Origin: Pseudomonas mendocina
Lineage (GTDB): Bacteria; Pseudomonadota; Gammaproteobacteria; Pseudomonadales; Pseudomonadaceae
Direction of reading: 5' to 3'
NCBI GenBank assembly: GCA_037482215.1
Contig: CP148074.1
Location: 62,001 to 126,000, forward strand
Length of the DNA stretch: 64,000 nt
Shown here: piece after piece, positions 18,753 through 27,926 of the stretch
How positions within the stretch are numbered: the first letter of the stretch is position 1
How the letters are laid out: the number at the start of each line of letters is the position of its first letter
Made by a program: the position numbers and the translations under genes
Notes under the pieces: generated by a model
Seen by the model: only the letters and a program-made list of their open reading frames with translations
The model's database searches: none
What the model was told of the DNA's origin: nothing

Positions 18753-18834
18753 GGGTCAGTATTAATCTCTGTACCGGCGTTCAACAAACGACCTTTATGC
18801 ACCAAATCATTCCTCCAAGGAATTAACTACCCTT
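18753..18834 (-). promoter_or_regulatory. amaB upstream control element, copy B
   Basis: This is the partner of 10102-10183. The identical blocks are 18753-18768, 18782-18791 and 18799-18815. On the minus strand, TTGTTG (18782-18787) and TAATAC (18759-18764) are 17 bases apart and the predicted transcript would start about 45 bases before amaB. The element lies in the amaB-lysR divergent gap, so the LysR protein is the first candidate to bind the 17-base block. Confidence 0.7.
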
Positions 18835-18849
18835 CATCCCTTAGTCGAG

Positions 18850-19758
18850 ATGTCCATGTCCAAGCGCTTACTTCCTACGATGACTGCATTGCAGTGTTTC
18901 GAATCAGCTGCCAGGCACCTCAGCTTTACGCGGGCAGCTCAGGAGCTACACCTGACTCAGAGCGCGGTCAGCAAGCAAGTTGCACAGCTTGAGGATATGT
19001 TGCAGCACCCGCTGTTTCACCGCGTTCGGCGGCGCTTACAGCTTGCACCAGCCGGTGAACTGTATCTGGCTGAAGTGAACAAGATCCTGACCCAGGTCGA
19101 TATGTCGAGCCGTTACATCCTTTCTTATGGCGGTGAGACGGAGGTTGTGCGTATTGCTACGCAGCCAACGTTCGGAGCGCGTTGGCTGATTCCGGCGTTG
19201 AAGGGTTTTTCCAAGCGTCACCCCAACATTTACCTGGACATTAAGAGCGAGCTTGAGTCGTTTGACTTGGTGCAGGCCAAGGCTGACGTGGCGCTGTTTT
19301 ATGGTCAGGGCTCCTGGCCGGGAGCCACGTGCATCGAACTGTTTGGTGAAGATGTGGTACCCGTCTGCTCGCCCGACATCCTGCCGGATGAGCCCCTTGC
19401 CGATGCGTCAGAGTTGACCCATCTGGTTCTGTTGCAATGCACCTCACGACCTGAGTCGTGGCATGAGTGGTTTGAGGAACAGGGCATCAGCACTGAGCAC
19501 AGTTATCACGGCCCGCGATTCGACACATTTTATATGTGCATCCGCGCGGCCAGATCGGGCTGTGGTGTGGCCATGGTGCCGCGTTTCCTGGTTCAGGATG
19601 AGTTGGATGAAGGCAAGCTGGTGATCCCTTGGGTGCACAAAAAGGTCAGTAAAGGTTCGCACTTTGTGGCCTTTGCTGAGCAAGCCGGTGAAGTGCCGAA
19701 AATCAAAAGCCTGGTGAACTGGATTCTGGAGAAGGCTGAGGGCGGCGGCAGCCTGTAA
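18850..19758 (+). CDS. LysR-family regulator (GcvA-like)
   Basis: This is a 302-aa LysR-type regulator. The winged helix-turn-helix is at about 10-65 (MTALQCFESAARHLSFTRAA, then LTQSAVSKQVAQLED), followed by a two-lobed effector domain. The start could be ATG 18850 or ATG 18856; neither has a strong ribosome site. It is divergent from amaB and just upstream of the aminotransferase gene, so it probably controls this catabolic set. A LysR gene sits at the corresponding place beside amaB in P. putida as I recall it. The effector is unknown. Confidence 0.88.
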   Translation: MSMSKRLLPTMTALQCFESAARHLSFTRAAQELHLTQSAVSKQVAQLEDMLQHPLFHRVRRRLQLAPAGELYLAEVNKILTQVDMSSRYILSYGGETEVVRIATQPTFGARWLIPALKGFSKRHPNIYLDIKSELESFDLVQAKADVALFYGQGSWPGATCIELFGEDVVPVCSPDILPDEPLADASELTHLVLLQCTSRPESWHEWFEEQGISTEHSYHGPRFDTFYMCIRAARSGCGVAMVPRFLVQDELDEGKLVIPWVHKKVSKGSHFVAFAEQAGEVPKIKSLVNWILEKAEGGGSL

Positions 19759-19998
19759 CACGTAAGTTCCTGAATTTATGGAATGAGGGCGCAATTTTTT
19801 TTCGCTTGTGGCACCACCGTGTTACTCGCTTTGATAAAGGGAAAGTCCCTATTCAAAGAGAACTTACTCGATGCCGCTTCGTGCCTTCTTCATGCCTGTG
19901 ACCGGGAGTGAACTCATTTCCGGTTGCCCTTCTCGATCAGTCTTGGGTTCGGCTCGCGAACTGTGGACAACTTCCGAAACCATCACGGTAGTCCACCC

Positions 19999-21249
19999 AT
20001 GAGCCAGTCGCATATTGCTTCGCCGATCTCCATCGTTCATCCGATCACCCTGACCCATGGCAAAAATGCTCAGGTCTGGGACACCGAGGGCAATGCCTAC
20101 ATCGACTTTGTGGGCGGCATTGGCGTATTGAATCTCGGGCACTGCAACCCGGCAGTGGTTTCAGCTATTACAGAACAGGCTCAACGCCTGACCCATTCAG
20201 CCTTCAACGCCGTGCCTCACCAAGGCTACCGCGATCTGATGGACGCGCTGGCCGCGTTTATTCCGGTCAGCTATGAAGGCGCGGGCATGTTGACCAACAG
20301 CGGTGCTGAGGCGGCCGAAAACGCATTAAAAATCGTTCGTGCAGCCACCGGCCGTACGGTGGTAATTGCCTTTGATGGCGGCTTCCATGGACGCACCCTC
20401 TCTACCTTGAACCTCAATGGCAAGGTGGCTCCATACAAGCAGCGTGTAGGGATTTTGCCTGGCCCGGTTTATCACGTGCCCTACCCAAGCCCGGATACCG
20501 GTGTTACCGCCGAGGAAGCGTTCAAGGCCATCGAGCGCCTGTTCAGTGTGGAAGTCGATATCGCTGACGTTGCCTGCTTTATTTTTGAACCGGTGCAAGG
20601 TGAAGGCGGCTTCCTGGCCATGGACCCTGCGTTTGCTCAAGCGCTGCGGGCGTTCTGTGACGCCAACAATATTTACCTGATTGTCGATGAGATTCAGTCG
20701 GGCTTTGGCCGCACCGGTCAGCGCTTTGCGTTTAGCCGTTTGGGTATCGAGCCTGACCTGCTGTTGATGGGCAAGAGCATTGCCGGTGGCCTGCCCCTGG
20801 GGGCTGTGTATGGTCGCGCTGAACTGATGAACGCACTGCCGCAAGGCGGGTTGGGGGGTACGTACTCCGGCAACCCACTGGCGTGCTCAGCAGCACTGGC
20901 CAGCCTTGAGCAAATGACAGAGGCTAACCTGGCCAGTTGGGGCGGTTACCAGCAACAGGCCTTGGAGAGCCGCTACGCCAGCTGGTTGACGCGTGGTATT
21001 TCACCCTACCTGGGTCGCCTCAGTGGTACTGGCGCCATGCGCGGTATTGAGTTGCTGACCCCTGAAGGCAAACCCGCCACTGAGCAATTGGCAGAACTGC
21101 TTAAGGCTGCTCGCAGCAAGGGCTTGTTGCTGATGCCCAGTGGTAAATACCGCAATGTCATCCGCTTGCTGCCGCCGCTCACGATTGAGCCTGAGCTGTA
21201 TGAGAGAGGCCTGGACATTTTCGAAGAGTGTCTGGCAGGTATTCGCTAA
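19999..21249 (+). CDS. class III aminotransferase, probable 2-aminoadipate aminotransferase
   Basis: This is a 416-aa PLP-dependent aminotransferase of the GabT/omega group. Motifs include NSGAEAAENALKIVRAATGR (phosphate/PLP contacts), FDGGFHGRTLSTL, FEPVQGEGGF, the Asp in LIVDEIQSGFGRTG and the PLP lysine in LLMGKSIAGGLPLG. I chose ATG 19999 (MSQSHIASP) over an upstream in-frame start at 19924, since the homologous part begins there. The next gene starts 3 bases after its stop. The 2-aminoadipate role (giving 2-oxoadipate) is inferred from amaB upstream and hglS downstream; by sequence alone 4-aminobutyrate or 5-aminovalerate would also fit. Confidence 0.82.
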   Translation: MSQSHIASPISIVHPITLTHGKNAQVWDTEGNAYIDFVGGIGVLNLGHCNPAVVSAITEQAQRLTHSAFNAVPHQGYRDLMDALAAFIPVSYEGAGMLTNSGAEAAENALKIVRAATGRTVVIAFDGGFHGRTLSTLNLNGKVAPYKQRVGILPGPVYHVPYPSPDTGVTAEEAFKAIERLFSVEVDIADVACFIFEPVQGEGGFLAMDPAFAQALRAFCDANNIYLIVDEIQSGFGRTGQRFAFSRLGIEPDLLLMGKSIAGGLPLGAVYGRAELMNALPQGGLGGTYSGNPLACSAALASLEQMTEANLASWGGYQQQALESRYASWLTRGISPYLGRLSGTGAMRGIELLTPEGKPATEQLAELLKAARSKGLLLMPSGKYRNVIRLLPPLTIEPELYERGLDIFEECLAGIR

Positions 21250-21252
21250 GTC

Positions 21253-24200
21253 ATGATTGCTCGTATCGCAACACCGGTAGCGCTCACAACGCGCTACCGG
21301 GATTTTCTTGCGTCGCTCAAAACCTCTGGATTCCAAGGCGAAATATCGCCTGATTATGGCAGCCGGACGGTGCTGGCGACCGACAACTCTATTTATCAGC
21401 GCCTGCCACAAGCGGCGCTGTTCCCCCTGCATGCCGAAGATGTACAGCGTATTGCTGAACTGGCGGCAACGGAGCAATACCGCGAGATCGTACTGACTGC
21501 CAGAGGCGGCGGCACCGGCACCAATGGCCAGTCGCTGACCCATGGCATCGTGGTCGATCTGTCGCGGCACATGAATCGTATCCTTGAGATCAACGCTGAA
21601 GAGCGTTGGGTCAGGGTTCAGGCTGGGGTGGTAAAAGATCAGCTCAATAAGGCCTTAAAGCCGTTTGGGCTGTTTTTTGCCCCCGAGCTTTCCACCTCAA
21701 ACCGGGCCACCATCGGCGGTATGATCAACACCGATGCCAGTGGCCAGGGCAGTTGTGCCTATGGCAAGACCCGCGACCACGTGTTGGCCCTCAACACGGT
21801 ATTGCTGGGTGGGGAAACGCTCAGATCAGGCCCATGTACACAGTATGAGCTTGAGGTGTTGCAGCGTGGAAACGGCCGAATTGCCGGTGTGCACCGCACC
21901 GTTGCTGATGTGCACAGACAACACGCTGAGCTGATTGAGGCGCGCTTCCCTAAGCTTAATCGCTGCCTGACCGGCTACGACTTGGCGCACATCCATGATC
22001 CTGACGGGCGCTTTAACCTCAACAGTATTCTGTGCGGGTCAGAAGGTTCACTGGGCTTTATCGTCGAAGCCACGCTGAATGTGCTGCCGATTCCCAAGCA
22101 ATCCGTGCTGGTGAATGTTTCGTACGCCAGCTTTATGGATGCCCTGCGAGATGCAAGGGCGCTGATGGCCATGTCACCGCTGTCGATTGAGACGGTGGAC
22201 TCCAAGGTTCTGAACCTGGCCAGACAAGACATCGTCTGGCATGACGTTGCCCAGTACTTCCCGGCTCACCCTGCTACAGAGACCCAGGGCATCAACCTGG
22301 TTGAGTTCAGTGGCAATGACCCTGAAGCACTGGAGTACGCAGTGGAGGAGTTTGTTGAGCACCTCCAGCGTGACACCAGCGTGCGCAGGCTCAATCACAC
22401 ACTGGCCCGTGGGTCGTCGGTGAATCAGGTTTACGCCATGCGTAAACGCGCCGTTGGGCTGCTGGGTAATGTGCAGGGTGAGATTCGTCCCCAGCCGTTT
22501 GTTGAGGACACCGCTGTTCCGCCGGAATCTCTGGCAGATTTTATTGCTGAGTTCCGCGCCCTGCTCGACAGCTACAACTTGCAGTACGGCATGTTTGGCC
22601 ATGTGGATGCAGGCGTGCTGCATGTGCGCCCGGCGCTGGATATGAAAGACCCGGCGCAAGCGGCGTTGGTACGGCCAATCACCGATAAAGTGGTCGAGCT
22701 GACGCATAAGTACGGCGGCCTGCTGTGGGGCGAGCATGGCAAGGGCGTCCGCTCGGAATACGCACCGCGATTTTTTGGTGAGCTGTACCCGGCGCTGCAA
22801 GCGATTAAATCAGCCTTTGATCCATTCAATCAGCTCAACCCCGGCAAGATCGCGACGCCCCTCAATGCCACCGACGAACTGCTGAAGGTCGATGAAGTGA
22901 CGCTGCGGGGTGAGTTGGATCGCCAGATAGATGAGCGGGTGTGGAACAGTTACGAAACGGCAGTTCACTGCAATGGTAATGGCGCCTGCTACAACTTCGA
23001 TCCTGCTGATGCCATGTGCCCTTCGTGGAAGGCCACGCGAGAGCGTACGCAGTCGCCCAAGGGGCGGGCCTCGCTGATCCGCGAATGGCTGCGCTTGCAG
23101 GGTAATGCGGGTGTCGATGTGCTTGAGGTTGCGCAGAAAGCCCGCAACGCTCGGTTTTTTTCAGGCGCGTTGAAAAAAATCGCTAATACGCTGGGTAAGT
23201 ACAGAGGTCGCGAAGACTTTTCCCATGAAGTGTTCGATGCCATGTCCGGGTGTCTGGCGTGCAAGTCCTGTGCGGGGCAGTGTCCGATCAAGGTCAACGT
23301 GCCTGAATTCCGTTCGCGGTTCCTGGAGCTGTATTACAGCCGCTATCTGCGCCCGGCTAAAGATTATGTGGTGGGTTCGCTGGAGTTCACCGTTCCTGTA
23401 CTGGCCAAATTCCCGGGGCTTTACAACAGCCTTATGCGGCTCAGCGCTGTGCAGTCGCTGCTGCGTGGCCCTGTGGGTATGGTCGACAGCCCGCTGCTCA
23501 GCAACGTTGCGTTAAAGCCTGTGCTTAAGCGCTGGCACGTGGTAGAGGCGACACCTAAAGCGCTTGCACGCTTAAGCGATGTCGAGCGGGACAACACGGT
23601 GGTGCTGGTGCAGGACGCCTTCACCCGCTACTTCGAAACCGACCTGCTGGCTGATTGGATTGAGGTGCTTGCGCGCCTTGGCTTTAAGGTGTTGATGGCG
23701 CCTTACCTGCCTAATGGCAAGCCGTTGCATGTGATGGGTTTCCTCGGCGCCTTTGAAAAGGCGGCACGCAAGAATGCAGACATGCTCAATTCATTGAGCA
23801 TGTACGGGGTCAAGCTGGTCGGCCTCGACCCGGCGATGACCCTGGTTTATCGCCAGGAATACCGCAAGTCACTCGGCAGTGGTGCGCCAGAGGTGCTGTT
23901 GCCTCAGGAGTTTTTGGCCCAGACGCTGGAGAAAATTCCAGAACAAACGGGGGACGGCAAAGCCTATTACCTCTTGGGCCACTGCACTGAGAAAACCAAT
24001 GCCCCGGCGGCTACTGCATTGTGGCGCCATGTGTTTGGTCAATTAGGGCTCAACCTGCACATGGTCTCGGTCGGCTGCTGTGGCATGTCTGGCACGTATG
24101 GCCATGAGACCGCTAACCGAAAAGTGTCTGAAAAAATCTATGACCTCTCCTGGCGGCAGGTCGTGGAGCATGAGGATCAAGCCCGACTGCTTGCCAACGG

Positions 24201-24291
24201 CTACTCATGTCGCAGCCAGGCCCAGCGCTTAAGCAAGGCCACCCTGGCCCATCCGTTACAGGCGCTGAAACAGCATCTCGCAGGCGACTAG
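21253..24291 (+). CDS. ydiJ: FAD/FeS D-2-hydroxyglutarate dehydrogenase (YdiJ type)
   Basis: This is a 1012-aa fusion. An FAD-binding PCMH domain (TARGGGTGTNGQSLTHGIVVD) and the FAD-oxidase C domain (MFGHVDAGVLHVRPALD) come first. A ferredoxin-like cluster region (CLACKSCAGQCP, about residues 670-685) and a C-terminal CCG domain (VSVGCCGMSGTYGHE) follow. YdiJ proteins oxidise D-2-hydroxyglutarate to 2-oxoglutarate. HglS downstream makes that acid from 2-oxoadipate, so the two enzymes are consecutive steps. The gene follows the aminotransferase with a 3-base gap and is surely cotranscribed with it. Confidence 0.87.
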   Translation: MIARIATPVALTTRYRDFLASLKTSGFQGEISPDYGSRTVLATDNSIYQRLPQAALFPLHAEDVQRIAELAATEQYREIVLTARGGGTGTNGQSLTHGIVVDLSRHMNRILEINAEERWVRVQAGVVKDQLNKALKPFGLFFAPELSTSNRATIGGMINTDASGQGSCAYGKTRDHVLALNTVLLGGETLRSGPCTQYELEVLQRGNGRIAGVHRTVADVHRQHAELIEARFPKLNRCLTGYDLAHIHDPDGRFNLNSILCGSEGSLGFIVEATLNVLPIPKQSVLVNVSYASFMDALRDARALMAMSPLSIETVDSKVLNLARQDIVWHDVAQYFPAHPATETQGINLVEFSGNDPEALEYAVEEFVEHLQRDTSVRRLNHTLARGSSVNQVYAMRKRAVGLLGNVQGEIRPQPFVEDTAVPPESLADFIAEFRALLDSYNLQYGMFGHVDAGVLHVRPALDMKDPAQAALVRPITDKVVELTHKYGGLLWGEHGKGVRSEYAPRFFGELYPALQAIKSAFDPFNQLNPGKIATPLNATDELLKVDEVTLRGELDRQIDERVWNSYETAVHCNGNGACYNFDPADAMCPSWKATRERTQSPKGRASLIREWLRLQGNAGVDVLEVAQKARNARFFSGALKKIANTLGKYRGREDFSHEVFDAMSGCLACKSCAGQCPIKVNVPEFRSRFLELYYSRYLRPAKDYVVGSLEFTVPVLAKFPGLYNSLMRLSAVQSLLRGPVGMVDSPLLSNVALKPVLKRWHVVEATPKALARLSDVERDNTVVLVQDAFTRYFETDLLADWIEVLARLGFKVLMAPYLPNGKPLHVMGFLGAFEKAARKNADMLNSLSMYGVKLVGLDPAMTLVYRQEYRKSLGSGAPEVLLPQEFLAQTLEKIPEQTGDGKAYYLLGHCTEKTNAPAATALWRHVFGQLGLNLHMVSVGCCGMSGTYGHETANRKVSEKIYDLSWRQVVEHEDQARLLANGYSCRSQAQRLSKATLAHPLQALKQHLAGD

Positions 24292-24305
24292 CCCGCGGGT
24301 ATTCA

Positions 24306-24335
24306 AGGTGCCTTGTGTGATTGTGCAAGGCACCT
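24306..24335. terminator. inverted repeat after ydiJ
   Basis: A perfect 10-bp inverted repeat (AGGTGCCTTG / CAAGGCACCT) with a 10-base loop lies 14 bases past the ydiJ stop. It has no T-tract, so termination or mRNA end protection is likely rather than certain. The remaining about 220 bases before hglS hold no gene; a second imperfect GC-rich stem is near 24373-24396. Confidence 0.5.
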
Positions 24336-24553
24336 CACACCTGATCTGACTGGTCAGGTTTTACCCCGTAAGGGTGGGCTAAAAGGCCCGCCCTGTCTGC
24401 GTTCGTCTGCGGAAATGATCATTCCTCCTGCGACTGAAGTACTGAGGAGATGTCGTTTGTACGCGCTCCACAAGCTCATCAGAATTTCGCGCATCACACC
24501 GACGCTCACGCTCGGATTAGCCCGCTATTTCGTATCAAGGAGATATTCAGATC

Positions 24554-25951
24554 ATGGCCACTCAGGGGTTTGTTGACCCATCCGACATTCGAGCGCAGTT
24601 CTCCCGTGTAATGTCCGAGATGTACAAAACCGAGGTGCCGTTGTACGGCGATCTGATGGAGCTTGTGGCCGACGTTAACCGTCAGGCGATGGCTGATCAC
24701 CCTGAGATCGAAGAGCACCTGCGTCGCACCGGCGAGCTGAGCCGCCTCGATATGGAGCGCCACGGCGCTATCCGTGTGGGTACTGCTGAAGAGCTGTGCA
24801 CCATCCGCCGCCTGTTTGCCGTAATGGGAATGAGCCCGGTCGGCTACTACGACCTGACTCCGGCAGGTGTACCGGTGCACTCCACCGCATTCCGTGCGGT
24901 GCATGAAGATGCCCTGCAAGTCAGCCCGTTCCGGGTGTTCACCTCGCTGCTGCGTCTGGAGCTGATCGACAACGTAGAGCTGCGTGAACTGGCTGCGCAG
25001 ATTTTGGCCAAGCGCAACATTTTTACTGACCGGGTCCGAGAGCTGATCACCCAGTTTGAGTCCCAAGGTGGCCTCAATCAGGACGATGCGGATGAGTTCG
25101 TCAAAGAAGCCCTGGAAACCTTCCGCTGGCACACCGAAGCCACGGTGACCAACGCGCAATATCAGCAATTGCACGACCAGCATCGCCTTATTGCCGACGT
25201 GGTGGCATTCAAAGGCCCGCACATCAACCACCTGACGCCTCGTACACTGGACATTGATGAGGTGCAAAGCGGCATGCTCGGCCGTGGCATCACGCCTAAA
25301 GCGATTGTGGAAGGCCCACCCCGCCGTAAGTGCCCGATCCTGCTGCGTCAGACCAGTTTTAAAGCGCTTCAGGAGAGCGTTCGCTTTGTGGGTGAAGCAA
25401 GCGTCAACGGTAGCCATACCGCTCGTTTCGGTGAGATCGAACAACGCGGCACGGCGCTGACCCCTAAAGGCCGCGCGCTGTACGATGAGCTGCTCAATGC
25501 TGCCCGTGATGAACTGGGCGAGTTCCCGAATGAGGAAAACGCCGTTCGTTACTACGAACTGTTGCAGAAGCACTTCCAGCGCTTCCCGGACAGCTACGAG
25601 GTGATGCACGACGAACAGCTGGCCTACTTCCGTTATTTCGCCACCGAGAAGGGTGTTAAGGCTGTTCAGGATCAGGATCGTCCACGCACGTTGCAAGCCC
25701 TTATCCAAGCGGGCCACATCGAGTTCGAACCGCTGGTGTATGAAGACTTCCTGCCTGTCAGCGCCGCAGGCATCTTCCAGTCCAACCTGGGTGACAACGC
25801 GCAGGCGCACTACGCGCTGAGCTCCAACCAAGTGGATTTCCATGCGGCACTGGGCAGCACGGTCCTCAATGAGCTGGATCTCTACGCCACAACCCAGCAA
25901 CGCTCCCTGCAGGAATGCGGCAAGGCGCTGCAACTCCCTGAGCTGGCGTAA
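24554..25951 (+). CDS. hglS: 2-oxoadipate dioxygenase/decarboxylase (DUF1338)
   Basis: This is a 465-aa Fe(II) enzyme converting 2-oxoadipate and O2 to D-2-hydroxyglutarate and CO2, described for the P. putida lysine pathway. The metal and substrate residues reported for that enzyme are all present at the same numbers: His70 and Arg74 in the segment ERHGAIRVG, His226 in PHINHLTPR and Glu294 in FGEIEQRG. This makes both the function and the start codon firm. A strong AAGGAGA lies about 9 bases before the ATG. It stands 262 bases after ydiJ, perhaps with its own promoter, and ends before a 9-bp hairpin. Confidence 0.94.
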   Translation: MATQGFVDPSDIRAQFSRVMSEMYKTEVPLYGDLMELVADVNRQAMADHPEIEEHLRRTGELSRLDMERHGAIRVGTAEELCTIRRLFAVMGMSPVGYYDLTPAGVPVHSTAFRAVHEDALQVSPFRVFTSLLRLELIDNVELRELAAQILAKRNIFTDRVRELITQFESQGGLNQDDADEFVKEALETFRWHTEATVTNAQYQQLHDQHRLIADVVAFKGPHINHLTPRTLDIDEVQSGMLGRGITPKAIVEGPPRRKCPILLRQTSFKALQESVRFVGEASVNGSHTARFGEIEQRGTALTPKGRALYDELLNAARDELGEFPNEENAVRYYELLQKHFQRFPDSYEVMHDEQLAYFRYFATEKGVKAVQDQDRPRTLQALIQAGHIEFEPLVYEDFLPVSAAGIFQSNLGDNAQAHYALSSNQVDFHAALGSTVLNELDLYATTQQRSLQECGKALQLPELA

Positions 25952-25975
25952 CGCTACGGATCAGCGGTTGCTGAG

Positions 25976-26004
25976 CAGTGCCTGCGGCCCAACCACAGGC
26001 ACTG
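25976..26004. terminator. hairpin after hglS
   Basis: A perfect 9-bp stem (CAGTGCCTG / CAGGCACTG) with an 11-base loop lies 25 bases past the hglS stop, in the 118-base gap before the ThDP gene. No T-tract follows. Confidence 0.5.
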
Positions 26005-26069
26005 TATAGGCGCCGCCGAGCCGGGCCCACACGAGCTGCCTTCCATCCTTTGCATCGGAGTATTGATCC

Positions 26070-27755
26070 ATGAACCAGACACTTAGACGTCGGACGGGTG
26101 GTGAGATTCTGGTCGACGCTTTACGCATCAATGGCGTTGAGCGTGCGTTCTGCGTACCCGGAGAAAGCTATCTCGCAGTGCTGGATGCGCTGTACGACGT
26201 GCAGGATGAAATCGAGCTTGTTGTGTGTCGGCAGGAGGGTGGCGCTGCCTACATGGCGGAGGCTTACGGCAAGCTGACCGGTAAACCCGGTATCTGTTTT
26301 GTCACCCGTGGTCCGGGGGCGACCAACGCGTCAGTGGGCGTGCACACGGCCTATCAGGATTCCACGCCGATGATCCTCTTTGTTGGCCAGGTCGCGCGGG
26401 ATCAGCGTGATCGGGAGGCGTTTCAGGAGATCGACTACCGGGCCATGTTTTCCCCCATGGCCAAGTGGGTGGTGCAGGTGGATGATGCCCGGCGTTTGCC
26501 TGAGCTGATTAGCCAGGCCTTCCACCGAGCCGTCAACGGCCGACCAGGGCCGGTTGTAGTGGCACTGCCGGAGGACATGCTGACCGATGTGGTCGAAGTC
26601 AACGATGCAGGCCCCGTGCAGCGGTTTGAGCCCCATGCCAATGGCAAAGAGCTGGAGTCGCTGGCGCACATGCTGGATGAGGCCGAGCGCCCGCTCCTGA
26701 TCCTCGGTGGCGGTGGCTGGAATGAGCAAGCTGTTAGCCATATGGCCCAGTTCGTTGAGGCGCAAGACCTGCCGGTGGCGGCCTCATTCCGTTGTCAGGA
26801 TCTGTTCGATAACCGTCACCCCAACTATGCCGGTGATCTGGGCTTCGCCGCTGGCCCTGCACTGGTGCAAGCGATGAAAAATGCTGACCTGCTTTTGGTG
26901 GTTGGCGCCCGTCTGGGTGAGGTTTCAACGTGTGGCTATACCACGGTGGAGATTCCAACCCCGCGGCAAAAGATTGTGCATGTACACCTGGGTATTGAAG
27001 AGCTGGGCCGTGTCTACCAACCGACCGTCGGCATCAACAGCAGCATGCCGAGCTTTGCCCTGAAAGCATCAGCCCTGCCGCGCATGAACAAGGCCCGTAA
27101 TCCTGGCTGGCGAGCAGAGCTGAACAAAAAATATCGTGAAAACTTGGCCATCACCCGCTCTCCGGGGGATGTGCAAATGGCTGAAATCATCAGTTGGCTC
27201 AATCAGCAGCTGCCGGAAGACGCCATCTTGACCAATGGTGCCGGTAACTATGCGATCTGGTTGCAGCGCTTTTACCAGTACCGCAAGTTCCGCACGCAGC
27301 TTGGCCCCACCAACGGTTCCATGGGCTACGGTGTGCCGGCTGCGATTGCGGCAAAACTCACCCACCCAGAGCGTCAGGTGATTGCCTTTGCCGGTGATGG
27401 CTGCTTCCTCATGAACGGCCAGGAAATTGCGACAGCCGCTCACTATGGCGCCAACGTGATCTTCATCGTGGTCAATAACGGTATGTACGGCACCATCCGC
27501 ATGCATCAGGAGCGCAATTTCCCAGGGCGTGTGTGCGGCACGGCCCTGCACAACCCGGACTTTGCCGCCCTCGGCCGTGCATACGGACTGCATGCTGAAA
27601 CCGTGGAACGCACCGAGGACTTTGCCCCCGCGTTTGCCCGCTGCGCTAACGCAGGTAGCCCGGCTCTGATTGAAATTCGGGTGGCGCAGGACGCCATCAC
27701 GCCGCGTCAGTCCTTGCAGCAGATACGGGACGAGTCACTGCAAAAACAGTCCTGA
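26070..27755 (+). CDS. thiamine-diphosphate enzyme, acetolactate-synthase-like
   Basis: This is a 561-aa ThDP-dependent enzyme with the three-domain acetolactate synthase/2-oxoacid decarboxylase plan. The catalytic Glu is in CRQEGGAAYMAEAYG (about 55-70), a central Rossmann-like domain follows, and the ThDP motif starts with GDGCFLMNGQE and ends NNGMYG. A CGGAG precedes the ATG. No regulatory (IlvN-type) subunit is adjacent, so biosynthetic acetolactate synthase is unlikely. Its place after hglS suggests action on a 2-oxoacid of the lysine route or a side product, but the substrate cannot be read from the sequence. Confidence 0.8.
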   Translation: MNQTLRRRTGGEILVDALRINGVERAFCVPGESYLAVLDALYDVQDEIELVVCRQEGGAAYMAEAYGKLTGKPGICFVTRGPGATNASVGVHTAYQDSTPMILFVGQVARDQRDREAFQEIDYRAMFSPMAKWVVQVDDARRLPELISQAFHRAVNGRPGPVVVALPEDMLTDVVEVNDAGPVQRFEPHANGKELESLAHMLDEAERPLLILGGGGWNEQAVSHMAQFVEAQDLPVAASFRCQDLFDNRHPNYAGDLGFAAGPALVQAMKNADLLLVVGARLGEVSTCGYTTVEIPTPRQKIVHVHLGIEELGRVYQPTVGINSSMPSFALKASALPRMNKARNPGWRAELNKKYRENLAITRSPGDVQMAEIISWLNQQLPEDAILTNGAGNYAIWLQRFYQYRKFRTQLGPTNGSMGYGVPAAIAAKLTHPERQVIAFAGDGCFLMNGQEIATAAHYGANVIFIVVNNGMYGTIRMHQERNFPGRVCGTALHNPDFAALGRAYGLHAETVERTEDFAPAFARCANAGSPALIEIRVAQDAITPRQSLQQIRDESLQKQS

Positions 27756-27763
27756 ATCGACAT

Positions 27764-27816
27764 CAGCCAGAGGCATTGGCACGCGCCTCGCTATGGATGC
27801 GCAATGCCTCTGGCTG
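27764..27816. repeat. 15-bp perfect inverted repeat after the ThDP gene
   Basis: CAGCCAGAGGCATTG (27764-27778) and its exact reverse complement (27802-27816) flank a 23-base spacer, beginning 8 bases past the stop codon. It is a strong hairpin without a T-tract. It may be a terminator or mRNA-stabilising structure; the long spacer is unusual for either. Confidence 0.6.
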
Positions 27817-27926
27817 CAACCCAATCCATCCATAACGGCAAGCAGCCGCCCGCAGATCGTTCAGTGTCAGCCTCAGACAGACATGTCAACTGATCCCGCC
27901 GCGCTGGCTTTTTAGCGGGAGATCCC

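Noticed and set aside
24506..25933. 475-aa open frame on the minus strand
   Set aside because: It fully overlaps hglS, whose catalytic residues are all conserved; the antisense frame has no recognisable motif.
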